Both the position numbers and the translations under genes were made by a program. This document shows positions 47,615-59,098 of a DNA stretch of 64,000 nt, one piece after another (the first letter of the stretch is position 1; the number at the start of each line of letters is the position of its first letter). The notes beneath the pieces are model-generated. The model did not search any database, was not told the origin of the DNA, and saw only the letters and a program-made list of their open reading frames with translations. This DNA is from Armigeres subalbatus (Eukaryota > Arthropoda > Insecta > Diptera > Culicidae). The stretch is from assembly GCF_024139115.2 (NCBI RefSeq), contig NC_085141.1:217161783-217225782 (forward strand). The letters run 5' to 3'.

Positions 47615-49034
47615 TTGTTCAGGTCTCCGCCTAGGAGGCCAGAGGCAATAGTCGGCAGCTCAGTGCGCAGCGCCAGCGTGGGTCACTCAACCTTCCTCTC
47701 GGCTATAAAAACGCCGGAAGGCCCACGGCTTGTGAAGGCGATGAACCGCAAACGCGATGGGCTTTCGGCCTTCGAGGTGGCGACGGAACAGCTGGACGCC
47801 ATCATCGACTTTGCGTCATCGAAGCATAATATCAGCAAGGACTTAAAGAGGAGCTTGCAGAAACTTCGAAAGTCGATGCTGGACGCCAAGCTGGAGAGGG
47901 CGGTCGGGACGGCCAAGTGTAAACCCGTGAAATCGGTGGAGTCGAGGTCTACCCAGACTGAGGCCCAAGGATTCGCGGACTCGGGCAAGGTCGAGTCGAC
48001 CGAAGGCGTGCCAGCTAAGACGGTGGTGCCAAAGTCTACCCAGACTGAGGCTCAAGTATTTGCAGGTACGTCGGGGTGACTACTCCAACGGAGCAGACAC
48101 AAAAACGGGGAGACAGTCTCCAGGGATGAGCTCCTGGGGGCCGCTCCAAAACGCGGAGCGTTACTACCCCGAACAAGGGTAGTGGGGCTGGGAAGCTGAA
48201 CCCTGGTCAGATACCTCCAAAACCGGGGGAGGAAGGACCTGGAAAGGTCCGTTCACTCAGGCAAGACGGTGGTAAGGGGTTACGGCAGGCTGAAAGTTCT
48301 CAGCCGCACCAGACCAGGGAAATAGAGGGGAATGACGCCTCCTGGACCCTGGTCAAGAACAAGAGGAAACCGAAGACGTCAAGGGCCGAAAAGAAGGCCC
48401 AGGCGAATGAGGGTAGCAAGAAGTCTAGGGTAGGCGCCAATCGCTCCAGGGGCGATGCCCTAGTCATCACGGCGGACGAGGCTAAGTACTCGGATGTTTT
48501 GAAGGCGATGAGGAGTGACGTCAAGCTCGGTGAACTCGGCGCCGACGTACGTCGAATAAGACGTACCCGGATGGGCGAGATGATACTCGAGCTGAAGCGG
48601 GGCGTCTCGCAAAAGGGCGCCGCCTACAAGAAGTTGGCGGAGGAGGTCCTAGGCGAGACGGTCAAGGTGAGGGCACTCACGACGGAGGTGAATCTAAGGG
48701 CTAAAGACCTGGACGAGATCACTGAAGTCGAAGAGCTCGTCACGGCACTGCGGCGACAGTGTGAAGTGGAGACGCCCACCGCAGCCGTTCGGCTACGGAA
48801 AGGTCCGGCAGGGACGCAGGTAGCATTGGTTCGGCTATCTGCAGCGGACGCCAAGGTAGTCAAGTTAGGGGGCGTCAAGGTGGGATGGTCGGTATGCCCT
48901 GTGGGCATATACGAGCAACCCGAAGTTTGCTTCAAGTGCCTGGAACCGGGGCACAAGCATTGGGACTGCAAAGGCCCTGACAGAAGCAATCTCTGTCGAC
49001 GCTGCGTATTGGAGGGACATAAGGCACAATGCTG
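47615..49034 (+). pseudogene. R1-like LINE ORF1 (gag-like, CCHC zinc knuckles), frameshifted
   Basis: The N-terminal part 47615-48079 (residues rich in Lys/Glu, with repeated 'STQTEAQ' blocks) is open until a stop. Non-phase sequence at 48080-48430 is followed by the open C-terminal part, about 48430-49034. The C-terminus contains two adjacent zinc knuckles, CFKCLEPGHKHWDC and CRRCVLEGHKAQC, typical of R1-clade gag. The first half of the core (48499-48770) is shared with copy 1 (4100-4373). The protein would bind LINE RNA; this copy is broken. Confidence 0.8.
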
Positions 49035-49139
49035 AACGAACCCTCCCAATTGTTTGATTTGTTCCAGCAAAGCTGTGAACAGCAAGCACCCCATGGGGGG
49101 CTCGATGTGCCCGGCGTTTAAGCGTGCTGCAAAATTAAA

Positions 49140-49420
49140 GTGCAGGTAAAGCAGCTGGCTTGCTCGGCTTCGCCCGAGTGTTTGGTGTGCGCAGGTTTAG
49201 AGGAAATGGCGGAACACGTGTTGTTCGTGTGCTCACGTTTTCGCGCAATGCGTGACCACATGCTTGCCACATGTGGTCTGGACACTACCCCGGACAACCT
49301 AGTTCGGAGGATGTGTAAAGACGAAGTTGGCTGGAACGCCGTTTTATCGGCTATCGCCCAAATCGTCTCGGAGCTACACAGAAGGTGGCGCGTGGACTCA
49401 AGGATGGCTAGTTCAGGCGC
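49140..49420 (+). pseudogene. R1-like LINE ORF2 C-terminal fragment (Cys/His domain)
   Basis: Encodes a terminal Cys/His domain of the form C-x2-C-x9-H-x5-C (CLVCAGLEEMAEHVLFVC near 49180-49235), followed by the helical end of R1 ORF2 (FRAMRDHMLAT..., SELHRRWR near 49380). The rest of ORF2 has been lost by internal deletion; ORF1 ends only about 100 bp upstream. The larger frames beyond 49420 (49327-49776 and others) are in the GC-rich 3' untranslated region and are not supported. Confidence 0.65.
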
Positions 49421-50106
49421 AAATAAGAGGTGGTCCAAGGGATCGGAGTCGGCTTCATGGGTCATACCGGTGGTCATGCTCTGTGGTCGAACTCGACCCT
49501 TTTATCGAACAAGTGGCCGCGCGAAGAACAACATGGTATCGTCGCTTTCGCGGCGTCGGTCAACCGGGTGGGTTCCGAGCCCGAGGACGGAAAGGGGTCC
49601 TCGTCAAGGCTGGGGCAGGCGTAAGCCTCGCGTCGGCAAGTCCCTCTGTGTGCTGGCGAATAGGCCCTATCGCAGAAAGGTCAATTTGGGGTGCACGCGG
49701 CATCATCATTCTTGATACCAGTCGTGCAGAGGGAAGCAGGCGCGAAGTCGACCCTGCCCACCTTCCGAGGACATAGGGCGTGGTAAGGCCACCTGGAAAG
49801 CCGGCAATGCGCTGGCACGATACCATGGTGTTCTTCTAAAAAAAGCGAGTCACGATGTTCGATGCTGCAAGGACACGCAGCTAACCTCGAGGGTGCGTCA
49901 TGCACTGGCCCCCCTTTGAAGCATTACTTTCTGGTTGTACCGAAGGGACGATGGACTTGGCGGCAATGGAAACGGTTTAGCTGGTCGGGGATGCAGCCCT
50001 GCCTCCCTCATTGGAGATGGCCCCTAACCCAGCACTTCCTGGTCAACCCAGGATGTCTGTTGAGCAGATTCCCCCTCCATTGTTTAGGAAGTAAAAAAAA
50101 AAAGAA

Positions 50107-50240
50107 AGACATCACCTCAATTCGTCGAACTGAGTCGATCGGTATATAACACTATAGGTCTCCGAGTCTTCTATAAAAAGTTTGTTTTCGGAGCAATCAT
50201 ATAGCCTTTACGTATACTTAGTATACGAGAAAGGCAAAAC
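50107..50240 (+). repeat. Dispersed composite repeat, right part, ending in a palindrome
   Basis: Resumes the repeat broken by the R1 insertion (AGACATCACCTCAATTCG...). It ends with an inverted pair GCCTTTACGTATACTTA/GTATACGAGAAAGGC at about 50202-50235. Confidence 0.7.
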
Positions 50241-50911
50241 AATGAAACTGAGCATTTTTTCTATAGACCCTTTTATAAAGCATTTAAAGTTTATGTAAAA
50301 TTTCAATAGATTTATTGTATTTTTTGTTCTTATTATGGAAATTTTCATATATTTTTATTGCTCTTTATTGATTATTTTGTGGAAATTTTTAATTAAAAAA
50401 AATGGAAAATTTTGTAATTGTTTATTGTTAATACAAGGCGAACTCGATTATCCGGAGTGTTGAAGAAAATTTCTCTCCGGATAATCGAATCCTCCTGAAA
50501 ATCGAGCCATTTTTTTGTTACTGAAAATATAGCTTTTGTTTAAATAATCTTTAGTCCAGTAAAATAAAAAAAATTAAAAATATCCCGTTGGTTAGGGCAT
50601 GGGTTATGACGGTTGTAAGGTGTCCGCCGACCCGCAAATCGTTGGCGGCGGTGTTTCTTATAATTTTAGTCAGCGGCGTTCTCGTCGTTAAGCTGAATAC
50701 CATTTATCCACCGGCGATTTTTTCTATTGCTTCTGTCACCTAAAGACTTTTTCAAAATATTTTTAAGTCAGTAACGGGAGATTTTTTTATTTCCGCCGGA
50801 AAAATCTAATCCATAGGAAATTATTCCTTAAATTTTTCCGATTTTTCCGAAAGTTTCCACAGGTATTTCTTTTAAATTTTCGAAATCTTCTTTCAACTTA
50901 CTTTTTCTTTA
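50241..50911. other. AT-rich spacer with small inverted repeats; no gene
   Basis: Bases 50260-50412 are an inverted relative of 46230-46412. A short hairpin CGATTATCCGGAG/CTCCGGATAATCG lies at about 50448-50492. Confidence 0.5.
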
Positions 50912-52170
50912 CTTATGGATCCTGCGGTGCTGCAAAGGGCCGACTTGACAGATCTCCATCCTGAGCGTTGTTCGTCCAGCTATCGCTTTACCTTGTTGCC
51001 AGGTTAGATTTCGGTCGACTTCTTTTATTTCTTTATTGAGGCTTCGCCGCCATCAGCCTCTGAGTCTGCCTCTGCTGCAACGTCCTGCTGGGTTCCAGTC
51101 TAATGCTTGTTTACAGATTTCGTTTCCGCCCCTACGTAGAGTGTGGCCGACCCAGCCCCACTTCCGATCCCGATTTTCTGTTGCTATCGGCCTCTGGTGA
51201 CAACGACGATGGAGCTCGTTGTTTGAGATCCAGTTTTGAGGCCACCAGGCCCGAATTATATACCATAGGCATCTGTTAATGTACACCTGCAGCCACTGAT
51301 ACACACCATGTTTCGCTAGCGTATAACAGCACAGATTTCATGTTAGAGTTGAAAATTCATATTTTGGTGCGTTCACTGTTCTGCCAGTTTTTCCAGATAT
51401 TTCTTAAACTCACAAAGCCATTGCTTTCTTGATCCGTGCGCCTATGTCGATCTTGGTACCGTCGTCTGACGCCATTTGGCTACCAAAATATTGAAAGCTT
51501 TCCACGTTCTCCACTGGTTGCCCGGCTACTGTGAAACTGGAAGGGGTTCCCGTGTTTACATCCAACGATTTGGTTTTGTTGACGTTGATGACTAAACCTG
51601 CCGAAGAGGAGCGCTCGGCAATTTTGTTGAGCTTACTCTGCATATCAGAGCGCCGTTGAGCGAGGAGTGCAACGCCATCAGCCAATTCGACGTCGTTTAG
51701 GTGTTCCATGGTTATAGGCTGCCATAACAGCCCGCGATTTGGTTCACGGCCAATCGCACCTACCAGAATCTCGTCGATTACGATGAGGAACAGTAACGGT
51801 GATAGAATACATCCCTGCCTCACACCAGCTACCACCCGGATAGGGTCGGATAAGACCCCATTGTGCAGCACTCTAAGCGAAAAGGCCTCGTACTGTGCCT
51901 CGATGAGGCCGATGATTTTCTCAGGAGCCCCTTTGCGTCTCAGGGCGCCCCACATATTCTCGTGATTGAGACGGTCGAAAGCTTTTTCGTAGTCAATGAA
52001 TACCAAGTAAAGGGACTCTTGGAATTCGTTGACCTGCTCCAGAATGATACGGAGCGTGACAATATGGTTCACACAGGATCTTCCGGCACGTAATCCGGCC
52101 TGCTGCCACCAGAGAGTCGCATCGATCTTCTCCTGAATCCAGGCTAGGATAACTTTGCATAGAACTTTAA

Positions 52171-53494
52171 CCTTTTGTCTGTGCTCTGGGGTCAATATGA
52201 CCCCAGGCCACTTTGAGTGGCTGCAATTTTTTTAGTTTTCAACCGATTCTCCTAATTTTTGGTAGTTTGATAAAACTCGCCGAGATCTGTCTCCTAGGTG
52301 CAAATTCGCTTGAAAAATCTTGAAAAAATTCGCTACAGTGTACTTTTTTCAAAAAACTTACGTTGTCTGTGCTCTGGGGTCAAATTGACCCCAAATTGAA
52401 ATTGCTATAACTTTTTTAATGTTTGACCGATTTTAGATTTTTGGGGCTGTTTCGAAAGATAATTTAATCATCTTTCAAATCGTTATTAAAGATTGACTAT
52501 AGGTGGGCGGTTGCATTGCGGGGAGGGATTTTCGTAAAAAAGGGTACAAAAACAGTGATTTTTCTTGCTTATTATTTGAAACTTAAATTTGAAAATCCTA
52601 CCCATTTTGAACTACACCTTTTCAAAAAGGTTATGCAGGAAGGCGTGTGCTTTCACATGAGGCATTGATTAGTTTAGAGCTTGGTCGCTAGGTGGCGGTA
52701 TATTTGAATTCATTATTTTAGACTACTATAGTAATTCCGATATATGGAATTTTCCTCATTGTAAATATTCTTATCGCACAAATTTGAAATTTGTGAAGAT
52801 GACTTTATTAAGTTTGTCTTGTGGGAATGGACTATCATGTGATGGAATAAATAGTTAGGAAATTTACAATTAGTCGGCGCTAGTGTACTTGCAATATTTT
52901 TGCATATATGAAATATTACTTTAGCTCGAGATCCCTCATACCTACACCCAAGTTTTCTTCGGCAACATTGTTCAGGATGTCCAGGACTACAGAGCGGTGC
53001 TCAATATAATGAGCACTTTTTCCAAGATACGGCGCTAGACGCCATTTTAACAAATTTTAAATTTGTGCGATAAGATTATTTACACTGAGGAGAATTCTAT
53101 ATATCGGAATATCTTGAGTAATCAAAAAAAAAAAAAAATTCAAATGTATCACCACCTGGCTACCAAGTTCTAAATTTATCAACGCCTCATGCCGAAGCAC
53201 ACGCCTTTCTGCATAATCTTTTTAAAAAAAGGTGCAGTTCAAAATGGGTAGGATTTTCGGATATAAGTAAAATAATCATGAAAAATCACTGTTTTTGTAA
53301 CCCTTGTTCACTAAAACCCCTCCCCGCGATGTACCCGCCCATCAATAGTCAATCTTTGATTACAATCTGAAAGATGATTAAATTATCTTTCGAAACAGCC
53401 CCAAAAATCCAAAATCGGCCAAACAATAAAAAAGTTATAGCAATTTGACCCCAGAGCACAGACAACGTAAGTTTTTTTGAGCACAGACAGAAGG
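52171..53494. mobile_element. Large TTAA-flanked foldback element (piggyBac-like MITE)
   Basis: 1,324 bp bounded by CCTTTTGTCTGTGCTC and GAGCACAGACAGAAGG and flanked by TTAA at 52167-52170 and 53495-53498. The two arms, each roughly 600 bp, are imperfect reverse complements over nearly their full length (shared words GTCTGTGCTCTGGGGTCAA, TTGGGGCTGTTTCGAAAGA, AATCCTACCCATTTTGAACT). The left arm has an extra copy of the terminal GTGCTCTGGGGTCAA word. Its removal to a single TTAA restores the LINE frame across the site. No transposase. Confidence 0.85.
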
Positions 53495-54621
53495 TTAAGA
53501 ACGGTACACAGCAACATAATGCCAGTTATCGCATACAATCAGGTCACCCTTTTGAGTACCTTCACTCAGATACCTTGAATCCAGTCGACCGGGAAATTTG
53601 CGGTGTTCCAGATATTACGAAATAAACGATGCAGTAGTTGAGCGGATGTCGTAGGGTCAGCTATGAGCAGCTCGTCTGATATGCGATCGACCCCTGGAGA
53701 TATGTTCGATTACATGCTTTGGATGGCCGTTTGAATCTCTAGCAGTGATGGAGCTTCGGTATTGACACGTACGTCGGATCCTATGCAGATCAAGCCGAGG
53801 TGGTGGTGGCTTGGCCGACACTTGAGAAAGCTGTTCGAAGTGCTCGAACCAGCGTTTCAGTTGGTCAGTTGGGTCGATCAATAACTGATCATTCGCGTCT
53901 TTCACAGGCATCGTTGCATTCATCTTCGCCCCGCTTAAGCGTCGTGAGATATCGTAGAGGAGGCGTATGTTCCCGGTTGCTGAGGCTCTCTATCCTTCGT
54001 CGGCCAGAGAGTCTGCCCACACTCGCTTGTCCGGTCGACATGAGCGTTTTTCTTCCTTTGCAAGAGCCGAGTATCGTTGACGGGCTAAGACTTTGGCTCC
54101 TTTGGTTTTTGATCGCTCTATCACGGCTTGGCTTCTCTTCGCTCCTTTATCTTCTTCCAGGTCTCATCGGTGATCCATTGTTTTCTCTGGGTGCGCAGTT
54201 CGCCCAGATTGTTCTCGCTGGTGGCGATGAAGGCATTCTTGATGGCGGACCATGGTCTTCCACGCTGCCGCCTTCCCGAATATCTGCACTTCCAGTTCTT
54301 CAACGAAGGACCGTTTCACCGTGGCATCTTCCAGTCGGCGTGTGTTAAACCATCGTCCAACTCTCTCCTCCTGCCGACGAATCCGCGCAATGCGCAGGCG
54401 TATTTCGTCGATGAGGAGGTGGTGATCAGAGGCGATATTAGCATTACGTTTATACCGTACATCAAGTACGCTCCGTTTCCATCTTCGGCTGATGCAAATG
54501 TGGTCGATTTGATTTTCTGTAAAGCCGCCATGAAAGCCCCATGTGACCTTGAGAACCGGTCAATGAGGGAAGAACGATCCCCCGATCACCATGTCGTTAT
54601 TACCACAAAAATCAGTTTTCG

Positions 54622-55227
54622 TTTTTATTTTTTTATTTTTTTTTAACTAATTTTATTTGCTAATACATGCATACATCTCTTAGTCTAGGTGTTCCGTGTT
54701 TTCTTATCACTATCATCCTTATTTGCTATGTTACATTTTTAGTTATTATTATTACATTTCAATTTCCTCTGGCAGTTAGGATTTTTCCTTTGGTTGAATT
54801 AAATCATATAGGAGTTTCAATGTTTTCAAATTAAACTAAGCTTAACCTGATTAACACTAAGGGTACAAGAGCTAAAATTGGAAATTATTTTATAGGAAAT
54901 TTGTTGCAATGTCTCAATATTAGAAATTCTATGAAGTTCATTGGTACTATACCACGGAGGCAGCTTCAGAATCATTTTCAAAATTTTATTTATAATCCTC
55001 TGAAGTGCCTTCTTCCTGGTATTGCAGCAACTAATTCATAATGGCACAGCATACAACATGGCAGGTCTAAAAATTTGTTTGTAAATCAAAAGTTTGTTCT
55101 TAAGACCAAGTTTTGATTTTCTGTTTATACGTGGATATAGACACTTGATATATTTGTTATATTTGGCTTGAAGGCCTTCAATGTGATTTTTAAAAGTTAA
55201 TTTTTGATCTAGCAGAAATCCTAAATC
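54622..55227 (-). mobile_element. 5'-truncated Jockey-clade (Juan-like) LINE fragment
   Basis: About 606 bp on the minus strand, ending in an A-rich tail (T-rich at 54622-54645). Flanked by TCAGTTTTCG at 54612-54621 and 55228-55237. It encodes only the C-terminal part of ORF2 (NRKSKLGLKNKLLIYKQIFR near 55130-55070, then KILKMILKLPPWYSTNELHR), with an in-frame stop in between. Resemblance to Juan-A of Aedes is from family knowledge. Confidence 0.75.
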
Positions 55228-55392
55228 TCAGTTTTCGCTCATTTCTCCGAGACCATGGCGTCCCATAATGCGCTCATGGCTCGAGTTGTTGATCTTCGCA
55301 TTGAAATCGCCCAAACAGATCTTGATATCACCCTTCGAAATTCTATCTACGACGGCATTGAGTTGACTGTAGAAGTTCTTTTTCCAACGGAA

Positions 55393-55574
55393 TTTCAAAT
55401 GGATTTTTGATTTAGAATTCTTAAGGTTTTATTTTTGGATTTCTACGGTTTCTACAGTTCATTTTAGCCCACAAATCATTCATCCGAAAATCCATTTTTT
55501 TTTCAAAGACGAAGAATCAAAAGCAGATTGGCCGAAAAACCCGTCAACACGAAAGCCATCCAGCCGAACTTGAC
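55393..55574. other. Degenerate CCGAAA/CCGAA repeat flank
   Basis: Scattered GGCCGAAAAAC and AGCCGAAC words, a decayed relative of the 36427-37228 minisatellite, which continues past the SINE at 55865-56500. Confidence 0.45.
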
Positions 55575-55864
55575 CGGGCCCTTCTTAGCCGTGCGGTAAG
55601 ACGCGCGGCTACAAAGCAAGACCATAGGTGGCTGGGTTCGATTCCCGGTGCCGGTCTAGACAGTTTTCGGATTGGAAATTGTCTCAACTTCCCTTGGCAT
55701 AAAAGTATCATCGTGTTAGCCTCATGATATACGAATGCAAAAATGGTAACTTGGCTTAGAAACCTCACAATTAATAACTGTGGAAGTGCTTTATGAACAC
55801 TAAGCTAAGAGGCGGCTCTGTCCCAGTGTGGGGATGTAATGCCAATAAGAAGAAGAAGAAGAAG
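55575..55864 (+). mobile_element. Feilai-like SINE (copy 3)
   Basis: Same structure as copies 1 and 2, with a 6-bp deletion in the tRNA-like head (GACCATAGGTGG) and a pure AGA/GAA tail. Flanks share ...GAACTTGAC and ...GAACATTTGAC, a plausible imperfect target duplication. Confidence 0.85.
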
Positions 55865-56701
55865 AACATTTGACTGAAATGGTTTTTTGGTAGAAAATGG
55901 TTTGGCGGCACGACTGAACTGGTAATTTGGCTGAAAAAGTCATATGTTCTAACAGTTCTAAATAATCGTTTGGCCGATAGGTCGTGTTTGGAAATATCAT
56001 GAAAAATTCCCGACTACTAGCAACACCGCGAAAGTAATAAGAAAGCACCCACTACCAAAATAAAGCAACGCTGCACTTGCCGGCGTCTGTCAAATCTCAC
56101 AATCAAATCTGGTCTTTTCTGACAGGCAAATGGTTTCAAAAAGGGACAGTGAGATGTCTTATCTCATCTCAGCTTAAAATTATCGGCGTTTGTTTATTTA
56201 CTCAGAAAAAAAATAGGATCATGGCAAACTTGATAGGTTCCAATGTTTTGTTTCTCTTGAATGTCAAAATGAAGGGAACTCAAGCTACCATTATCGAGCG
56301 CAGAATACTGATAGATTTTTTTTAAACACAGCAATAAATCAATTAGTTTTTAATTATTATTGACAACTTTTTTTAAAACCAAATATTCATTCGACGAAAT
56401 ATAATTCGATGAAGTGTACCGAGATTATTCTTTCAAAAATCTGCTTTCGACTAATTGTCAATTCGACCAAATGTCATTCGACAGAATGGTATAGATTCAC
56501 ATTCAATCGCTACTAGTGCGTCAAGCCTCATAATTGTTTTCGACATTATAAATAAAATCCGATCGATAATTTGAAGAGTTATAGCATTTGTACAATAGGT
56601 TTGAATGCTGTAACGTAACAAATGAAAATAAAATTAAATACTTTAGCCTTTCTCTCCAAAGACGAACTTTTAATAGAAGGATTGGGTGATTCGTAGTGTT
56701 A
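55865..56701. other. AT-rich DNA with decayed GGCCGAAA/TTCGAC words; no gene
   Basis: Words such as TTTGGCTGAAAAAGTCAT, CGTTTGGCCGATAGG and ATTCGACCAAATGTC recall the minisatellite at 36427-37228. No supported ORF. Confidence 0.45.
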
Positions 56702-59098
56702 TTTTATTTATTTATTTATTTACTGTTGTATCCATCTGACATCATGGTCTTAATGTATTATACTTAATTAAATTATACTAAACAATTAATTGAATATACG
56801 TGATGTACGCAAACGTTGTCGAAATGCTTCCGTAGATAAATTAAAGTCGAATAAAGAATATGCTTCTCGAAATGCTCTGCAAATAGAGTTGATTGGGTCA
56901 TTGGCTCCATAAATAGTGTTCCTAGCTGATAGTTGTATCAGTTGCCTCGATCGAAGGATACGTTCAGGGGCATAAAAACGAACACGTTCCAGCAGAGCAG
57001 GGCAGTCGACTTCACTATGTATTAATTTGGCGCCATAAACTGCCCGGTTAGTTTTACGACGTACATGTAATGGTTCAATTCCTAGTAAGGCACAACGGTA
57101 TTCATAAGGAGGCAAATTTAACGGGTCACGCCACGGCAGATTCCTCAATGCATGTCGAACAAATTTTCTTTGTACCGCTTCTATTCTCGTGATCTATAAT
57201 GTTTCATAAGGAGACCACACCACTGACGCAAATTCCAAAATGGATCTGACCAAAGACCAGTATAGGGCGCGCAGGCATATTGGGTCGTTAAACTCTTTAG
57301 CAATCTTGATGATGAATCCTAGTTGACGATTGGCTTCTTCTACTACATAAGAGTAATGCAGCTTAAATGTTAGTTGGTAATCCAACAACACTCCAAGATC
57401 CTTCAGTTCATCCACACGTTCAATTTGTTATTTATGCTGTAATCATATAATATCGGAGACTTCCGTCGACGATATGAGATAACGCAACATTGACGCAGAC
57501 GCAAACTTGAAGGTAGTTCATGAGACACCAACGTGCGAAGATATCCAAAAGCTTTTGAAGTTCCCTACAATCTGCGTCACTTCGTACGATGAGAAAGATT
57601 TTCAAATCGTCAGCGTAAATTAGTAAACCACCGTCGGCCAGGAGAATACTAACGTCGTTAAAGACCAACGTAAACAGTAGAGGTCCTAAATTGCTTCCTT
57701 GTGGCACTACAGAGCCAGGCGTAAAGGAAAGTGATTCGGTTGCATAAATTTTTACGCATAGACATCTATCTTTAAGATACGACTGTAGCCAATTGCAAAC
57801 TCTTTCCGTAAACCCGAGATGACGTAGTTTAGCCAACAGGATTCCATGATGCACTGTGTCAAATGCAGCCTTGATATCGGTGTTTATTGCGTCTACTTGT
57901 GCGCAACTGTCCATGGCACTGATGCAGGTTGATGTAAAGTCACAGAAGTTACTTTCCACAGATCGCCTAGGATAAAGGCCGTGTTGTGTTTTACTGATGA
58001 AAGTGCGACACGATCCTAACACAACATCGTTCACAATTGTTTCCAAGCATTTTGAACCAGCTGAGAGTGAAGTAATCCCACGATATAGTTAGCAACATTT
58101 GACTTGTCACCTTTTTTGAAAACTGGCCGCATATGAGACGTTTTCCAAACAGTCGGGAACTTTTACTGTTGGAAAGATTGGTTGAAAATGTACAGTAGAG
58201 GTTCCGCTAGTACGGGCCCACATTTCTTGAATATACACGATGGGATACCATCTGGTCCTGGACAAAACGACAACTTAAGCTTTTTAAGCCCCAACTCGAT
58301 CATCAGCGGAGTCACTTGGACAGTGTCTAGATCAATCAAATCACTTGGTACTGTATGGATTGCTGCATTCGTATCTACGGCGGTAAGAATATTATTCGTT
58401 AAAACGCTAGAGAACTGCTCTGCGAATAGCGCGCACTTTTCATCTAAATTGTTAACCAAGCCGTCACCTAGATACATCGATATAGGGAGACCATTTTCAT
58501 GTTGTTAAGAGTTGACAAAAGACCAACAATTTTTCGGATTTCTGCAAAGATCGTCCTGTTTCCGCCTCACATACTGTTTGTACAGAAAACGGTTATATCC
58601 ACGATATATGCGACTCGCTTCATCAAATTGTTGTTTCGAGAAATAGCATCTTTGACGACAGTACTGCTGCAGCATTTTGAAACGACGACGTCGTAATGCA
58701 CGAAGCCGAGTTGTCTCAAGCTGGTTTCTTAGGAGGTCAGATAAGTGGGACAGTCAGGGCAAAGCAATTGCGCAAAATAGTGTTGAATGCAGAAACAGCA
58801 GCATCCACGTCAGTACTTCGCGTCACTTCGATCCAATTAGTATTCGATAGCAGACCGCACATTGTGTCAAAATCACCTCGGCGGAAATCGCGTCAATTTC
58901 TTCAGAAAATTATATCACAGACTGGAATGTTACGCAGAAATCGAGTGGTGGATGAAAGCGGTCGATAGGGACAACCTCCTCCGCAGCTAGAGATGTAAAT
59001 TTATTGGTAGTATCAGAGTCGCTGCTAAATACAAGGACCAAAATCCGATATCGATTAACTTGAGCAAATACCTGTACACTAGTATTTTCAATCAACAA
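56702..59098 (-). mobile_element. Minus-strand CR1-like LINE, 5'-truncated
   Basis: Endonuclease end, linker, RT and C-terminus are read from right to left, finishing with a 3' region and an (AAAT)n tail (TTTATTTATTTATT on the plus strand at about 56702-56720). No clear target duplication found. CR1 assignment rests on the DIKAAFDTVHH, QGSNLGPLLF and YADDLKIF blocks; other CR1-related clades (Jockey-group) are possible. Confidence 0.72.
56786..59098 (-). pseudogene. CR1-like LINE ORF2, frameshifted
   Basis: Endonuclease tail near 59098-58910. The linker region at 58500-58900 is out of frame in places. The frame 58163-58477 includes the pre-RT block SFCPGPDGIPSCIFKK. RT at 57432-58046: TDIKAAFDTVHHGILL near 57880, PQGSNLGPLLF near 57695, LLIYADDLKIF near 57615. 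The palm end and C-terminus are at 57194-57415 and 56786-57148. Frames change or stop near 58080-58160, 57425 and 57190. The catalytic Y-A-D-D is preserved. It would drive target-primed reverse transcription; this copy is inactive. Confidence 0.75.

Larger units (their letters stand above)
47026..50106 (+). mobile_element. R1-clade-like LINE, internally deleted derivative (copy 2)
   Basis: Flanked by an 11-bp target duplication AGACATCACCT (47015-47025 and 50107-50117). Contains a 5' leader, ORF1 (about 47600-49034), then a direct jump near 49095-49140 to the C-terminal end of ORF2, a 3' region and a short A-tail. The endonuclease and reverse transcriptase are missing. A Feilai-like SINE is inserted in the leader. 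The copy at 3028-4731 has a different deletion breakpoint. Confidence 0.8.
50912..55392 (-). mobile_element. Minus-strand LINE (RTE-like, second family) with two nested insertions
   Basis: From right to left it encodes an endonuclease end (55392-54480), linker, RT (53700-51410) and C-terminus (51300-50960). It is interrupted by a Juan-like fragment (54622-55227) and a TTAA-flanked foldback (52171-53494). It is 5'-truncated. The clade is inferred from the RT sequence (FIDYEKAFDRL, GVRQGCILSPLLF), which differs from the plus-strand RTE-type copies. Confidence 0.75.
50960..55392 (-). pseudogene. LINE ORF2 (endonuclease, RT, C-terminus), fragmented
   Basis: Endonuclease blocks: GDFNAKI near 55300, VIGGS near 54580, TENQIDHICIS near 54495, SDHHL near 54420. 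Linker: RRQRGRPW near 54275. RT: GVDRISDELLIADP near 53660, then after the foldback RAGRSC near 52080, FIDYEKAFDRL near 52000, VAGVRQGCILSPLL near 51815; the usual ADD motif reads L-A-D-G-V near 51670, so even the catalytic site is mutated. C-terminal block KWGWVGHTLRRGGNEICKQA near 51120. Multiple stops between 53940 and 54120. Dead copy. Confidence 0.75.

Noticed and set aside
49327..49905. Several overlapping GC-rich ORFs of 70-190 residues
   Set aside because: They overlap one another in all frames in the R1-like 3' region; only the ORF2 C-terminal Cys/His fragment before about 49420 has family support.
52150..52195. LINE ORF start at 52195 (minus)
   Set aside because: The first residues of that ORF are encoded by the end of the TTAA foldback; the LINE itself continues beyond the insertion.
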